Below are positions 1-10,745 of a stretch of DNA of 64,000 bases, piece after piece. The stretch is from Meconema thalassinum (taxonomy: Eukaryota; Arthropoda; Insecta; Orthoptera; Tettigoniidae): assembly GCA_946902985.2 (NCBI GenBank), contig OX336388.2:290076526-290140525 (forward strand). The letters run 5' to 3'. The notes below the pieces were generated by a model. That model saw only the letters and a program-made list of their open reading frames with translations, searched no databases and was not told the origin of the DNA. The stretch's first letter is position 1; each line of letters opens with the position of its first letter. Made by a program: the position numbers and the translations under genes.

Positions 1-440
1 CGTATCATCGTAACGGTTCACATTAGAGACAAAATATACCAGGTATTCTTGTAGAAAATTTGCTCTAGATTATTTTTTATAATAAGTATGTTGTTGATAA
101 AGTTGATGGTTTGGGAGATATTTGAAGGAAAACGAAAAATGGTACCTTCTTAGTGCCAGAAGGGCCAACGCCGACTTCGCTCGAGAGGGAAAACTTGGGA
201 GAGTAATATCTGGGTCCAAATAAAGCGATTAAAGCAATTTCCAGCTTTCCACTAATTATTTCCTTATTGAACTACCTGTCGCCTGGCCTGAATATGTTGT
301 GTCCTAATTCGTTTGTAAGATGCTATAATTTCGAAATTATGGTCAAGGACGCGGAAACACATTGATAGAACCAGACTTTCCAAGTAAGCAAATTGACAAC
401 AATAATACCTAAAAAACAAATTGTAGATTAATTTTTATAT
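1..440. other. Unannotated AT-rich DNA
   Basis: No coding motif, RNA gene or repeat boundary was recognised here. Confidence 0.5.
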
Positions 441-811
441 AGTATGGCCTCGGGTGCCGGGTACAAGCTGTGTTAATTAACGACCAGAGGGCAGCATGCA
501 TGTCGATTTTTTTATCGGTCCTTGAAGCGCTATGATAGTCATGGAGGTTAGATATCTAAGCTCCTTGACACTACAGCGCTTTCTAGTAGAGAAATGAGGA
601 ACTTTGTGTTGGCAGAAAATCCCGAGATTCATTTTGCCACTATGAGCACGGCCTACTAAATTGAAATGGAATCTTTAACATGCCAACATCGTATGACATG
701 CGTATCGTGACTTTTGTCGGCTTTCAAAAATCACTTATTACGGTCAGGAGCGAACCTGCAAGCTTGGGGTTGGTAGTCCGACACGATAACCACTCTCCCA
801 CCTTGGCAAGC
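441..811 (-). mobile_element. SINE family A, copy 1
   Basis: This is a tRNA-derived SINE of about 370 bp on the minus strand. On the sense strand it starts with a tRNA-like head beginning GCTTGCCA, with a degenerate A box (consensus TGGGTGAGTGG) and a B box like AGGTTCGCTCC. The head is followed by a body and a 3' end reading CCCGAGGCCATAC. The same sequence recurs near 3.9, 6.9, 13.6, 40.4 and 60.8 kb. In the best copies the acceptor-like ends pair (GCCACGG with CCGTGG). Pol III transcription and LINE-dependent mobility are inferred from the class. Confidence 0.8.
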
Positions 812-885
812 TAATTGTAAGATTGAAATAACAGATACAAGCTATAAATAAATTTAGGAGTAATAATCCTTCAATGTTTAAATGA

Positions 886-910
886 ATAATTTATTTATTT
901 ATTTATTTGT

Positions 911-969
<59 letters not shown>

Positions 970-970
970 G
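886..970. repeat. (TTTA)n microsatellite
   Basis: About 20 near-perfect TTTA units with one TTTG. It directly abuts the 3' end of the minus-strand SINE at 971-1352. Another copy with the same tail type ends in TAAA-type repeats at 58.14 kb, so this tract is probably that SINE's 3' tail, later expanded. Confidence 0.9.
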
Positions 971-1352
971 GGTATGCCTTTTAGTGCCGAGAGTGCCCGA
1001 GGACATGTCCGGCTCGCCATAGGCTGTAGTTGCTTTAATGTGGACACCCATGGGGTGAGCAACAATTTCCGTTCAATTTCAAGTAGTTCCAACTTTCGCT
1101 ACCGTGTGTCACTGATACCTAGTGGTGAACGTTGGAACCTGCGAATTTAGCTTCACACAAGTGTAATCAGTGGAAGGTTCCTTTACATGCCATAAATCTT
1201 TGACATGGGACCGGCAGCTTTACTTCTCCTCCGAAGGAAGGCATACTGAAGGATTTTAACGCTCTTAAAAACTCCGACGACTTCGGCCGGGTTTGAAACC
1301 GCGATCTTGGGCATAGAAACTCAGCATGGTACCTACTACGCCCCCGAAGCCG
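971..1352 (-). mobile_element. SINE family B, tail type II, copy 1
   Basis: tRNA-derived SINE on the minus strand. The sense-strand head is CGGCTTCGG, then an A-box-like stretch (GGCGTAGTTGG in good copies; degenerate here) and a B box like GGGTTCAAACCCGG. The outer head ends GGCTTCGG and CCGAAGCC pair like a tRNA acceptor stem. The body includes TCCCTCAGTATGCCTTCC. The 3' module is type II, recognised by GGCGAGCCG and CCGAGGACATG, and ends in (TAAA)n. The type II module is shared with SINE C at 49.7 kb. Confidence 0.8.
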
Positions 1353-1704
1353 ATATGGTCACTATAATAATGGGGCATGTTTTAGAAATACGCGTCTCGA
1401 CCTTGAAGCGGTCATCATCAGATGTTGATGACTGGGTTGAGGTTTAAATTTATATGTAAATATTATCGAACTACTTGTGTAGCGTTTAGTTGGTGTTTAT
1501 ATTACGATTCGCAGTTTGAATGTCGTTATAATTATAAGGTTAGTCTTATTTATACGGGTTTGTGAGTTACGTATGAATATTATGCCCGTGTATCAAGCAC
1601 AACATAAATGTAAAAATTAAAACATGCAACTGAATTCTATTTTATATATGGTTACTTATCTGAGTACTGTCGTTGGTTTCACAGGTGTTATGCCTCCACG
1701 TTTC
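1353..1704. other. Unannotated AT-rich spacer
   Basis: Nothing recognised between the SINE head and the left end of the mariner element. Confidence 0.5.
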
Positions 1705-2627
1705 TACAGTCTGTCCTAAAAGTAGTCAGACTGGATTTTTCCCGCGTAGACGGACAGACTGTCCGAGGCTTCTCCGCCTGGAGTTGGTGGAAGGGGGTGT
1801 AAGGATGGCTGGGAGCCAGCCACACAGTTGGTTCCCAGCTGTAGTGCAGAGTAAATCGCTCGTTTCCATAACCCCTGCAAGTGCACTCGGCACGCTGGGT
1901 CATGATTCGTCTGTTGAAACAGCGCACTACGTTATCAAATTTTGTGTTAGGCTCGGCAAAACCGGGAAAGAGACTCACACGGTATGATCAAGACAGCTTA
2001 CGGTGATTACGCCATGGGCAGATTGAGTGTTTTCGACTGACACAAGATGTTTCGGGAGGGGAGAGAGGACGTTGAAGACGACGCACGTTGAGGACGACCT
2101 TCGATACCGAAAGGGTTGAAAATGTGGCAAGAGTGAAGAATTTCTTGGAGAATAATCGCAGAGTAAGGTTTTTTACGTGGAGGTCATTAAACGGCTGACA
2201 AAAAGCATCGTCCGTGTCCACCCAGCGATTGCCAAATCCTGGCGGCTCCATCACGACAATGCGCCGTGCCACACAGCCTTCCACGTGTTGGCGTGCCTGG
2301 CCCAACGCAACATCGCAACCCTGCCTCAGACACCCTACAGTCCCAAAATTGCCCCAGCAGACTTTTTCCTCTTCCCCCACCTCAAAACCACCCTAAAAGG
2401 ACATCGTCACGGCTCCGTGAAAGCGTTGCAACAGACAGTGACGAGGGAGCTCGACAGCATTCCGGTTGCCGCCTTACAGAAAGCGTACGAGTGTATGAAA
2501 TCCCGATGACAGTGGTGTGCGGATGCAGATGAGTCCTAATTTGAAGAATATTGAGTATATGTTTCATTTCTGTCAATATTTTTTATTTAATTGACTCAGT
2601 CTCACTGCTTTCAGGACACACCCTGTA
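1705..2627 (+). mobile_element. Internally deleted mariner-like transposon
   Basis: The 919-bp element spans 1707-2625 and is flanked by TA dinucleotides (1705-1706 and 2626-2627), the expected mariner target duplication. The imperfect TIRs read CAGTCTGTCCTAAAAGTAG on the left and CAGGGTGTGTCCTGAAAGCA from the right, read inward. Intact mariners are about 1.3 kb, and the missing part lies inside the transposase gene. Several stops and frame changes show it is dead. The TIRs could still be substrates for a related transposase. Confidence 0.85.
1931..2509 (+). pseudogene. Mariner (DD34D) transposase remnant
   Basis: The gene encoded a cut-and-paste transposase. The N-terminal DNA-binding part is visible around 1931-2160 with motifs like VKFCVRLGKTG and HKMFREGRE. 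It carries in-frame TGA codons (one probably a former Trp codon before HKMFREG) and frame changes. The sequence then jumps straight to the C-terminal catalytic part, open from 2177 for 110 residues: HHDNAPCHTA, then PYSPKIAPADFFLFP. The Asp of DNAPCH (residue 27) and the Asp of APADFF (residue 62) have 34 residues between them, which is the mariner DD34D signature. The region with the first catalytic Asp is deleted, so no active protein can result. Confidence 0.85.
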
Positions 2628-2865
2628 CTCCCAACTGATATGCCGCGGAGCGCGTTGGTCTGAATACCGGCTTGTTTGTGGACGGCATCTTGTCAGAAAT
2701 TGTTAGTAACTTGATTTGGAAGAACTGAGGCTTGAATTACTTAAAAAGGTAGGCTATATGCAATGGATTTTGAAACTATTCTCATTATTAATGCTCAGAC
2801 AGTTTTGTGTTTAAATATATTCCATTTAACTAAATATTTTCTATTTATTTACATACTAGCAGAAG
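2628..2865. other. Unannotated spacer
   Basis: Nothing recognised between the mariner right end and the start of repeat family E. Confidence 0.5.
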
Positions 2866-3875
2866 TACCCGTACTTCGAACGGTGTTATATATTAACACC
2901 AGACATTATCAATTGAGCTACTGTTGCAATGGTTAGCGGTTTGTCATTCCTTCATAAGTTTATCAGAACAAAGTTAGTTTTCTGGGAATATCACACACAC
3001 TGTTAATTTAAGGGCCTTAAAATGTGATTTTCGGAGACCCCTTATAGACTCGCGAATTTTGTGTCTCACAATGAGAAGCGCAACATATGCTTTGATCGTC
3101 CTTCTAGGATAATTTTTATATTTCGCCTATTTTAGCATGTATTTTGAGATGGTTTTCCCTATATCCACCCTTGTACTGTATGAAAAGTACGGTGAGGAGT
3201 TTTATAAATGATTGGTGCATTGAATCATGTTTACCATACCTAATTTTACGATGCACCGAGCATCCGAACACGATTTATAGGCGTACATAAAGATGCACAG
3301 AAAGACAGACAGACAATTCTATTGTCTACAACATATCACCCAGATATCCAAATATGGGTATATCTACCATACAGTATCAAACAAAATCATCCTTACGATG
3401 AACCCGTATGTCGACAAAAAAAAAAAGATTAGTTAAAATGTGCTCTCAAACTAAATTCACCTAACGTGTACTTCCTGACGTGAAATAGATTTGAAAGCCT
3501 TGTAGACGAAACGCAATACACCTCACATAAAAATTACCCTCTACGTTGTGTTAGGTCCCCATACACAGGAAGACCTCTTTCATAAATTATAAAGGCTTGT
3601 GGTGCATGAAAATTCAGGTTCTTTAGCCTCAAATGGCCCAAATACCTAAAAGCCGCAAAAAATGCTGATTCAATTCAGGAATTTTTGAAAATAATGTTGC
3701 TGTTTGTAGATATAAGAGACATTCTGTACTATATGTCGCACGTGAAATTGCATGAACAAAATCTAGGTTACCCCTTGATCCCCTTAATTGCATTGACGAA
3801 TTATACAGTCTACGTTGGTTCCGTGATAACCTTATAGCCATTTGCAAACTTTCACAGAAATGTAATAAATGGAGT

Positions 3876-4260
3876 AGCCTAATAATAATATCGTATGGCC
3901 TCGGATGCCGGGTGCAAGCTTCGTAATTTGACACCCAGAGGGTAGCTTGCATGTCGAAATTTCGTTGTTCCTTGAATCACTATGAAAGTCAAGGAGGGTA
4001 GATATCTAAACTCCTTGAACACTATAGCACTTTCTAGCGGAGAAATGAGGAACTTTGTGTTGGCGGAAACTGCTGAGATTAATTTTGCCATTATGAACAC
4101 GGCCTACTGAATTCAAATGGGTTCTTTGACATGCCAACATCGTATGACATGCGAGTCGTATTTTTTCCGCCTTTCAAAAATCACTACCCGGCCAGGAGAG
4201 AACCTGCAATCTTGGGGTTAGTAGACCGACACGCTATCCACTCACCCACCGTGGCAAGGT
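3876..4260 (-). mobile_element. SINE family A, copy 2 (with TSD)
   Basis: Minus-strand SINE A inside repeat E. The 11-bp direct repeat ATAAATGGAGT occurs exactly at 3865-3875 and 4261-4271, marking a target-site duplication and fixing the boundaries. The head has an A box like TGGGTGAGTGG and a B-box region near 4190-4210. The 3' end carries AATAATAATAT. The second half of E resumes at 4261 without loss. Confidence 0.9.
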
Positions 4261-5604
4261 ATAAATGGAGTGACATTGCTTCTTACAGAAATAGATGGAA
4301 AGTTGGATGCCACCCCTTGAGATAATGTTATCATGGTTACCGATTTCCATTCCTTCATTAGTTTGTTAAATTAAATTAAATTAAATTAGTTTTCGGGGAA
4401 TATTTCAGATACTGTTGGTTTTAGAGCCTTACAATGTAGTTTTCGAGGCCCACAAGTTTTGTTTCTGGCACCGAGGGGCTTTGTCTCCTCGTTGTACGCC
4501 ATAATATAATACTAATACTAATAATATAATATAGGTATAGGAATATAATAGACCTGCCGTATCTCACCCACAGGTGTAAATCGCGTGAAAAAAATCTAGT
4601 GTTCCCCTTGACCCCCTTAAGCGCATTATACGTATTGATGAATTTTACAGCTTAATTTATTTCCGTGTTAACCTTCTAGCCGTTTGCAAACTTTCACACC
4701 AATGTAATTAATGGAATTGCATTGCGTCTTACAGCAATAGATGGACCTCTGAGAATCTGTTGCCATGGTTACCGGCTTGAATTCATTCATTAGTTTATTA
4801 AATGAAATTAGTTTTCTGGGAATATCTCAAAAAAGGTTGGTTTTAGGGCCTTAAAATGTGGATTTCGGGGACCCTTTGGGGCCCCCGAGTTTTGTCTCTC
4901 ACAGTGAGGGGCTGAAAATGATATTTGTCTCGTCCTTCTACTCCTATTTCAGCATGCATTTTAAGGGGGTATGCCCTCTTTTATGAGAGGTACGGAGAAG
5001 GGTTACATCAATGATTAGTGTCGTGCCTCTGATGGATATATGTACCAAATTTTACGTTGATACACCCAGCCGTTCTCGAGTTATAAGGGAACAAATTTGT
5101 CCACAGACAAACAAACAAACAAACAAACAGACAGACAGGCCAACAAATTATTTTCGCGCGCATCCATAATAAAACAGTCTGAAACGCGTAAGTAACTCAA
5201 ATTTCCGTAGAAATTTCGAAAAAAAAACATACAAACTTTAATTTTTATGTATGTAGAGATATACTGCACCGCTCGGTGTTGACCGTGTTTTATTGCACAA
5301 ATTTAGGTTTTACTCGCTAACCGTCGGAGATACACGAAAAGGGATAAGGACCTTTTGGATAGGAAATAAAATCTTAAATCTTGTGTATGCATCAAAAGTT
5401 TGATATGTCTTAGCGTTCTCGTTTTATTTGAAATGGAAATATGAAATTTTGAAACCAAAGCTTGTAGTGACGTCACTAATATGGTCGCCATTTTTAATAG
5501 TGCAAAATATCGAAATTAAAAGTATCCTATATGTAAACATTGTAAATCAGCTACATCCATGCAAAATTTCATTTAAATCGGACCAGTGGTTCTTGCGTTA
5601 TTGA

Positions 5605-5660
5605 GTAACACACAGACAGACAGACAGACAGACAGACAGATAGAAAGACAGACACACACC
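5605..5660 (+). repeat. (CAGA)n microsatellite in repeat E
   Basis: Tandem CAGA units with slight degeneration. Similar tracts sit at equivalent places in other E copies (about 16.71 and 17.41 kb) and in F elements, so they are part of the repeats rather than independent. Confidence 0.85.
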
Positions 5661-5690
5661 ATCTCATTTTTATATATTAGTATGATATTT

Positions 5691-6490
5691 GCCGTTTTTA
5701 TAAATAAATACATATTCTGACGTATTTATTCAAAAGTACATATTTCCTATATTTGGAGGTATGTTAGATGATTGCTGCCCTCATTTTCGACCCTTGGCAA
5801 TTCCAGTAATTTGCTTCTCTATTTCGTGAATGTATTGTAGCAGTATTTCAAGACAGGTATTCCAAGTGTAGCAGGGGGGTGGAGACGACAATCTCATTAC
5901 GCCTCCAATAGTCCTTACCCTCACAGGGAAATAGACTTGAAATTACAGTGGTCTGTGGAGTATTGACAGAGTACTATAAGAGTTTTTGAAGTGACCTTTT
6001 CTCCTGCTCTTTAGAATGAAATTGAAAAACAGCACATGTGATCGTATCGCGCATCTGCATTGTAGGATTAGGAAACTGCGGCAAGCCCCGGCCACTTTCA
6101 TTTGTACATTTTGTACTGTAGTCAGGATTAAGAATTATTATTCAAGCAGTTAGACGTTTGAACTATATTTCGAGTAACTGGGGAACATAAATATGGTACA
6201 AATTTAGGAACATATTTTGGAAACTCAATCACTTTCCACTTCTAAGCGCATAACTAAATACATATTTCTGAAAAGTTAGGCACATCATTATCCAGGCCCT
6301 ATTCATTACTATTGCAGGCCATTTAACCCGTCTGCCACAGCTAAGATATTAGGCCCATATATTGACCAAATGACAACTGACAGATTGTACAGGCAATAGC
6401 GAAAGAAAGCTTCATGGCACTCCTCATCTCATTAGATCGCCTCAAAGAACAAACGTTCCGAACCTCTGGCGTCAATAACATTATTATGTG
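5691..6490. other. Unannotated AT-rich DNA
   Basis: No domain, RNA or repeat relationship within the window was recognised. Confidence 0.5.
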
Positions 6491-6491
6491 G

Positions 6492-6833
6492 TAATAATAA
6501 TAATGAAAATCCACAGCCTGCTTCCAGTCTCCGACCGGGTCAGGAATGGAATGAATGAAGCCCCCATCTAGCGGCGAGGATATGGACTGTGCCGGCTGCC
6601 GAGGCCTGACGCACTCCTCTGGGGCAATGATTAAATGAATGATAGATGAAATGAAATGATAGTGGAGAGTGTTGCTGGAATGAAATTTTTGACAGGGAAA
6701 ACCGGAGTACCCGGAGAAAAACCCGTCTGCCTCCGTTTTGTCCAGCACAGATCTCACATGGAGTGACCGGGATTTGAACCACGGACCCAGCGGTGAGAGG
6801 CCGACGTGCTGCCGCCTAAGCCACGGAGGCTTC
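6492..6833 (-). mobile_element. SINE family I
   Basis: tRNA-derived SINE on the minus strand. The sense-strand head contains the A-box-like TGGCTTAGGCGG and the B box GGTTCAAATCCCGG. The body includes CTCCGGGTACTCCGGTTTTC and AGCAACACTCTCCAC. The 3' end is an ATT-type repeat at about 6492-6504. The body resembles a SINE I recall as common in insects (recall, not checked). Only one clear copy is in the window. Confidence 0.75.
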
Positions 6834-6894
<61 letters not shown>

Positions 6895-6898
6895 TAAT
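6834..6898. repeat. (TAA)n microsatellite between two SINEs
   Basis: About 20 TAA units joining the head of SINE I and the 3' end of SINE A copy 3. It is best read as the expanded 3' tail of the minus-strand SINE A. Confidence 0.9.
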
Positions 6899-7264
6899 AT
6901 CGTATGGCCTCGGTGCCGGGTGCAAGCTTTGTTATTTGACACCCAGAGGGTAGCTTGCATGTCGAATTTCGTTGTTCCTTGAAGCACTATGAAAGTCAAG
7001 GAGTTTAGATATCTAAGCTCCTTGAACATTATAGCGCTTTCTAGTTGACAAATGCGGAACTTTGTGTTGGTGAAAACTTCCGAGATTAGTTTTGCTATTA
7101 TGAACACGGCCTACGGAATTCAAATGGGTTCTTTGACTTGCCAACATCGTATGACATGCATGTTGTAATTTTTGCCGCCTTCCAAAAATCACTTACCACG
7201 CCCAGGAGCGAAACTGAAAGCTTGAGGTTAATAGACCGACACGTTAACCACTCACCCACCGAGG
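6899..7264 (-). mobile_element. SINE family A, copy 3
   Basis: Minus-strand SINE A with head (A box TGGGTGAGTGG near 7257), body and 3' end at about 6899, followed by the TAA tract. SINE I begins directly beyond that tract, so one element used the other's tail region as its insertion site. Confidence 0.85.
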
Positions 7265-7560
7265 TAAATATGTTTAGTCGTTAGGGTATAGACGTTACAC
7301 ATTTTGAAAGCAGTCTCGCGTGAGAAGCGATCAGACAAGTCAAACTCTCCTGTTCAAGTTAACAGTGAACAACTATGTGGAAGAAAATTAATAAGACTCT
7401 GGCAGCTACTTTAAACTCCCTTCGCCTCGTTTTGAAACTTTTATTAGTTCCAGCAGAGTCATTAACCTGTTTTGAACAAGATCAGATCGTCAGAGGCAGG
7501 AAGGTGTCTCCATTGCGAGAGATTGATGAAGAGCTGAGGAAGGCTGACTTGTTTAGCTGC
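7265..7560. other. Unannotated sequence with a short open frame
   Basis: A 65-codon frame at 7375-7572 (starting MWKKINKTLAATLNS) shows no recognisable domain and runs up to the edge of repeat D. I do not regard it as a supported gene. Confidence 0.3.
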
Positions 7561-8356
7561 GCGGTCGATTAACGTTAGCTTTTGTGCCACGTGCATGATA
7601 CTTGTCTTACTCAGACCACCTCTTGGGCTCACATCTATTGGGACGTAGGTAGCGACCACGGGACCCCAGCTGAGTTCGGCATTGCTTCCACTTACTAGTC
7701 TTCTTTCCTGTCGACCGCCCTTGGTCAACTCTTGTTCTCTTCCGACCCTGACGGTATTAGGGTATCCGAAGCCTAGGAAGTCTTTCACTTTCCCGCCTTA
7801 ATTGGCCCTTGTCTCATCTTTCCTCATTATTCGAGGGGTCAGACCCCTTATTTCTATTCATTCTATTTCCTTTTCAAGTTTCCCGCACTGTTTTTGTGAA
7901 TTGGTCCCCCGTGTATCTAAATTACCTAGCAAATTATTTGAATCTACACTCATTTCGTAGGTATTTTCAATCTAGGTTGCATTTTGTATGTCTTTTCGAT
8001 CTAAATTGCATTTTGCGAGTATTTTGAATTTCAATTTTACTTTGCGAGTATTTTGAATGTGAACCGGCCATTTTCAATCTAACTTGCATTGTGAATTTTC
8101 AATTTCAATTGCATTTTGTAAATATTTCGACCCTACGTTGCATTTTGTACACATTTTGTGCATATTTTTCAATCTATTTCTTTTGTAAGTATTTCCATTC
8201 TACGTTTTGTGAGTTCCATTTTGTAAGTATTTTTAGTCTCACTTAATTTTCGTTCTGGTTTCCATTTCATTGTCATTTTCGCCATCACCCAGACCATTAG
8301 GGGCCGATAACCTAGATGTTAGGCCCCTTAAAACAACAATTATCATCATCATCATC
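7561..8356 (+). repeat. Repeat family D, copy 1
   Basis: Non-coding repeat matching the reverse complement of 49203-50225. Shared blocks include TTCACTTTCCCGCCTT, GGCCCTTGTCTCATCTTTCC, CGAGGGGTCAGACC and a 3' end containing ATTAGGGGCCGATAACC and CTTAAAACAACAAT, finishing in (ATC)n at 8343-8356. The 5' limit is approximate. It may be a long SINE-like or other non-autonomous retroelement; the class is not certain. It contains no coding capacity. Confidence 0.65.
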
Positions 8357-8439
8357 TTGGTGTAGTGACTACTCTTAGGTCCGGGTTAAATTACCGGCTC
8401 AACCAACACATTGAATGTCGGAACGGGGTTTACTCAGTA

Positions 8440-8610
8440 TCGTGATGAAAAGCAGTGAACAGTTGGATTTGATTCCCATTTCAGCTCTCAGAGAATTGGT
8501 TTTCTGTGGTTTCCCCATTTCTATTCCAGGCAAACGCTGGCATGGTTCCTGAATTAAGGCCACGGCTGCCTCCCTCAGTGGATTCTATCCCAATTCAGGC
8601 TGAGTGCTGC
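8440..8610 (+). mobile_element. Partial SINE family H
   Basis: Body segment with TTGGTTTTCTGTGGTTTCCC, CCAGGCAAACGCTGGCATGG and AAGGCCACGGCTGCC, similar to the better copy at 26.9-27.2 kb. The tRNA-like head is degenerate, with only a weak B-box-like GATTTGATTCCC near 8466. Confidence 0.5.
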
Positions 8611-8729
8611 ACTTGCTCACAGAAAATGAACTGTAATGCTTGAGATAGCAGATTTCATCCCAACACAATCTGATGGTAGGGAATCCAAATGCAACAGCCT
8701 CGCGTCCGTACACTTGGTCTTCTTCTTCT

Positions 8730-9937
8730 TCATGCGGCGTCTCCTCTAAGTAGGTTCGCGATCATCACAGCAATCCAGTTTTTGGATCGAGCAGCACTGA
8801 AAAGTTCACTGGAACTACACTTGAACCATTTATTTAGGTTGCCCAACCAAGAGATCCTTCTTCTTCCTCGACCCCTTCTGCCCTCAACCTTCCCTTGAAT
8901 AATTTCTTGTAGAAGACGGTACCTGTCCCCTCTCATTATATGGTCCAAGTATTGTAGCTGCCTAATTTTGACACAGGTAATTATCTCCTTAACTTTACCT
9001 ATCCTACGCAATATCTCAAGATTTGTGACTATCCATCCAGCTTACTCGTAGGATCCACATCTCAAACGCCTCTAGTCTGTTAATCATATCTTGTTTGAGT
9101 GTCCAAGCTTCCATACCGTAGAAGAGTGCTGAGAACACATAACATTTTACCAACCTTAGTTTTAAATGTACACAAAGTTCTCTATTGCACAATAAATGTC
9201 TCATTTGATTGCACTTGTGGCTTGTCCTATCCTTGCCTTAATTTCTTGAGAGCAATCATTGGTATCATTAACTATGGTTCCTAAATATCTGTTTTTCTGA
9301 ACTCTTTGAACTGCTTCACCTTTGATTATCATATTTCCTGGATTATTCTCTTTCGAAATTACTGTGAAACTGGTTTTCTTAATATTTAGAGTTAAACCAC
9401 TCTTCCTGCTGGCTTCTACCACTCTATCCGTTAACAGTTGTAGATCTTCAAGGCATCCAGCGATTAGTACAGTATCGCCCGCAAATCTTGAATTATTTAG
9501 GCTACAAGTCTGCCATTCACCTTAATCCCTGATGTAACTCCCAAAAGGGCAGTTTGAATTACGTCTTCAGAGTATGTGTTGAATGATAGTGGAGACAGTA
9601 CACATCCTTGTCTCACACTTCTTTCAAATTTGATTTCATTTGAAACCATGTTGCCTTCTCTTATTACTGCGGTCTGGTTATAGTAAAGTTGAGTAATAAT
9701 TTTCATATCCTTTCTGTCGATTTTTATTCTTCTGAGCAACTGAATCAGTTGATCATGTCTAACTTTGTCAAAGGCTTTATTATAATCCAGAAAACAAACA
9801 TATATTGGCTGATTCATTTTTATGCATCTTTGGGTGAGTACAGTAAAGGCAAATAATGCTTCTCGTGTTCCCAGGGCTCTCCTGAAACCAAACTGAGTTT
9901 CATCTACAGGGTCTTTCATATAAAGTAAGAACGCCAA
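8730..9937 (-). pseudogene. LINE RT and C-terminal domain (decayed)
   Basis: This part encodes the RT fingers/palm and the region after it. From 9937 downward: ETQFGFRRALGTREALFAF, then CFLDYNKAFDKVRHD (motif A Asp) and VRQGCVLSPLSFNTYSEDV. The YADD-type motif region lies near 9480 but is degraded by a frame change. After it come VEASRKSGLTLNIKKTSF and RVQKNRYLGTIVN. The C-terminal part has CYVFSALFYGMEAWTL and KIRQLQYLDHIMRGDRYRLL, ending with a basic GRRGRGRRRISWL stretch. Several frame changes separate these blocks. Related LINE polyproteins are RNA-dependent DNA polymerases acting in target-primed reverse transcription. Confidence 0.85.
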
Positions 9938-10272
9938 GCGGCGGGTTTGTTATCCGCTACTGCGGTGGCCTTGGCCGAGCTTGTGGCGCGCCGTGGCCCC
10001 CTGCTTTAAGCGTGTGTACATTCCTGGGTTATACAGGCATTGTATCTGGTAACCACATTCTGGCTGACGCGAGTGAGTTCTGCCACTGTAATGTTTCTGA
10101 TTCGGACTGGTGACTAAACACCTGCACGCTTATTGCAAGGTCAAATACGTACTATGCGCGCTTTCAATACTACAGCAGGGGACCTTGGCGCGCCACAAGC
10201 TCGGCCAAGGCCACTGCAGCAACGGATAACAAATCCGCCGCTCGCCGTTCTTACTTTATATGAAAGACCCTG
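9907..10272. mobile_element. 366-bp MITE with about 97-bp TIRs, TA-flanked
   Basis: Both ends read CAGGGTCTTTCATATAAAGT inward, and the similarity extends about 97 bp per arm (for example GTGGCCTTGGCCGAGCTTG in both). TA flanks it at 9905-9906 and 10273-10274, as for Tc1/mariner-type transposition. It interrupts the LINE RT: removing the element and one TA joins LEQDI to DETQFGF in frame, as expected for this RT. It has no coding capacity, so mobility would have required a transposase from elsewhere. Confidence 0.93.
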
Positions 10273-10745
10273 TATATCTTGTTCTAGTTTACTAGGTATT
10301 CTTTGATGGATGATCTTCGAAAATATTTTCATCATGTGACTCATTAAACTAAATGTCCTATGGTCATTAGATTCTTTCCCATTATTTATTTTTGGTATAG
10401 CTATGAATTCAGATTGAAGCCAGTCTTGAGGAATAATACCGGTTTTATAAACCGTATTAAATATATCTACCAACAAACCTACATTTTCAAGATTAATAAG
10501 TTTTATTAATTTAGATGGTATTGAATCTGGACCTGGTGCCTTGTTGTCTTTTGCATTTTGAACTGCGTGAAATATTTCTTCCTTTGTAATGTTTGAGCCA
10601 CAGTCATTCCGTTGTTCTTCATACGCCGGATCAATTTCCCTTTCATCTGCAAACAAATCCTGTATATATTCCGTCCATCTGTTTATCTTTCCTTCCGCAT
10701 TACAAAGAATATCACCGTTATATTCGCACCAGTTAATTCTTTATG
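10273..10745 (-). pseudogene. LINE RT N-terminal segment
   Basis: Continuation of the minus-strand LINE upstream of the MITE. Motifs include INRWTEYIQDLFADE, AKDNKAPGPDSIPSKLIK (RT motif 1 region), TGIIPQDWLQSEFIAIPK and HRTFSLMSHMMKIFSKI. The frame is open for about 130 codons until the MITE. It stops matching at about 10746, where a palindrome-rich insert begins. SLMSHMMKIF and the KAPGPD motif are typical of RTE-like LINEs. Confidence 0.85.

Larger units (their letters stand above)
2866..5690 (+). repeat. Long non-coding repeat family E, copy 1
   Basis: It begins with ACTAGCAGAAGTACCCGT and ends near TTTTTATATATTAG. The second copy at 15.27-17.55 kb has the same start, the same order of internal blocks and a similar end. 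Landmarks are ATAAAGGCTTGTGGTGCATG, ATAATAGACC, CTTACAGAAATAGATGG and CAGTCTGAAACG. Modules repeat in tandem (near 3.7 and 4.55 kb), and CAAA/CAGA microsatellites lie at about 5108-5140 and 5611-5655. SINE A copy 2 is inserted at 3876-4260. No long reading frame or known domain was found. I cannot assign a transposon class. Confidence 0.65.

Noticed and set aside
5605..5660. CRISPR-like array in CAGA repeats
   Set aside because: It is a simple tetranucleotide microsatellite without spacers, in a eukaryotic genome.
6341..6925. 194-codon minus-strand open frame with a long Ile run
   Set aside because: The Ile run is the TAA/ATT microsatellite and the rest is SINE I and SINE A sequence; it is not a gene.
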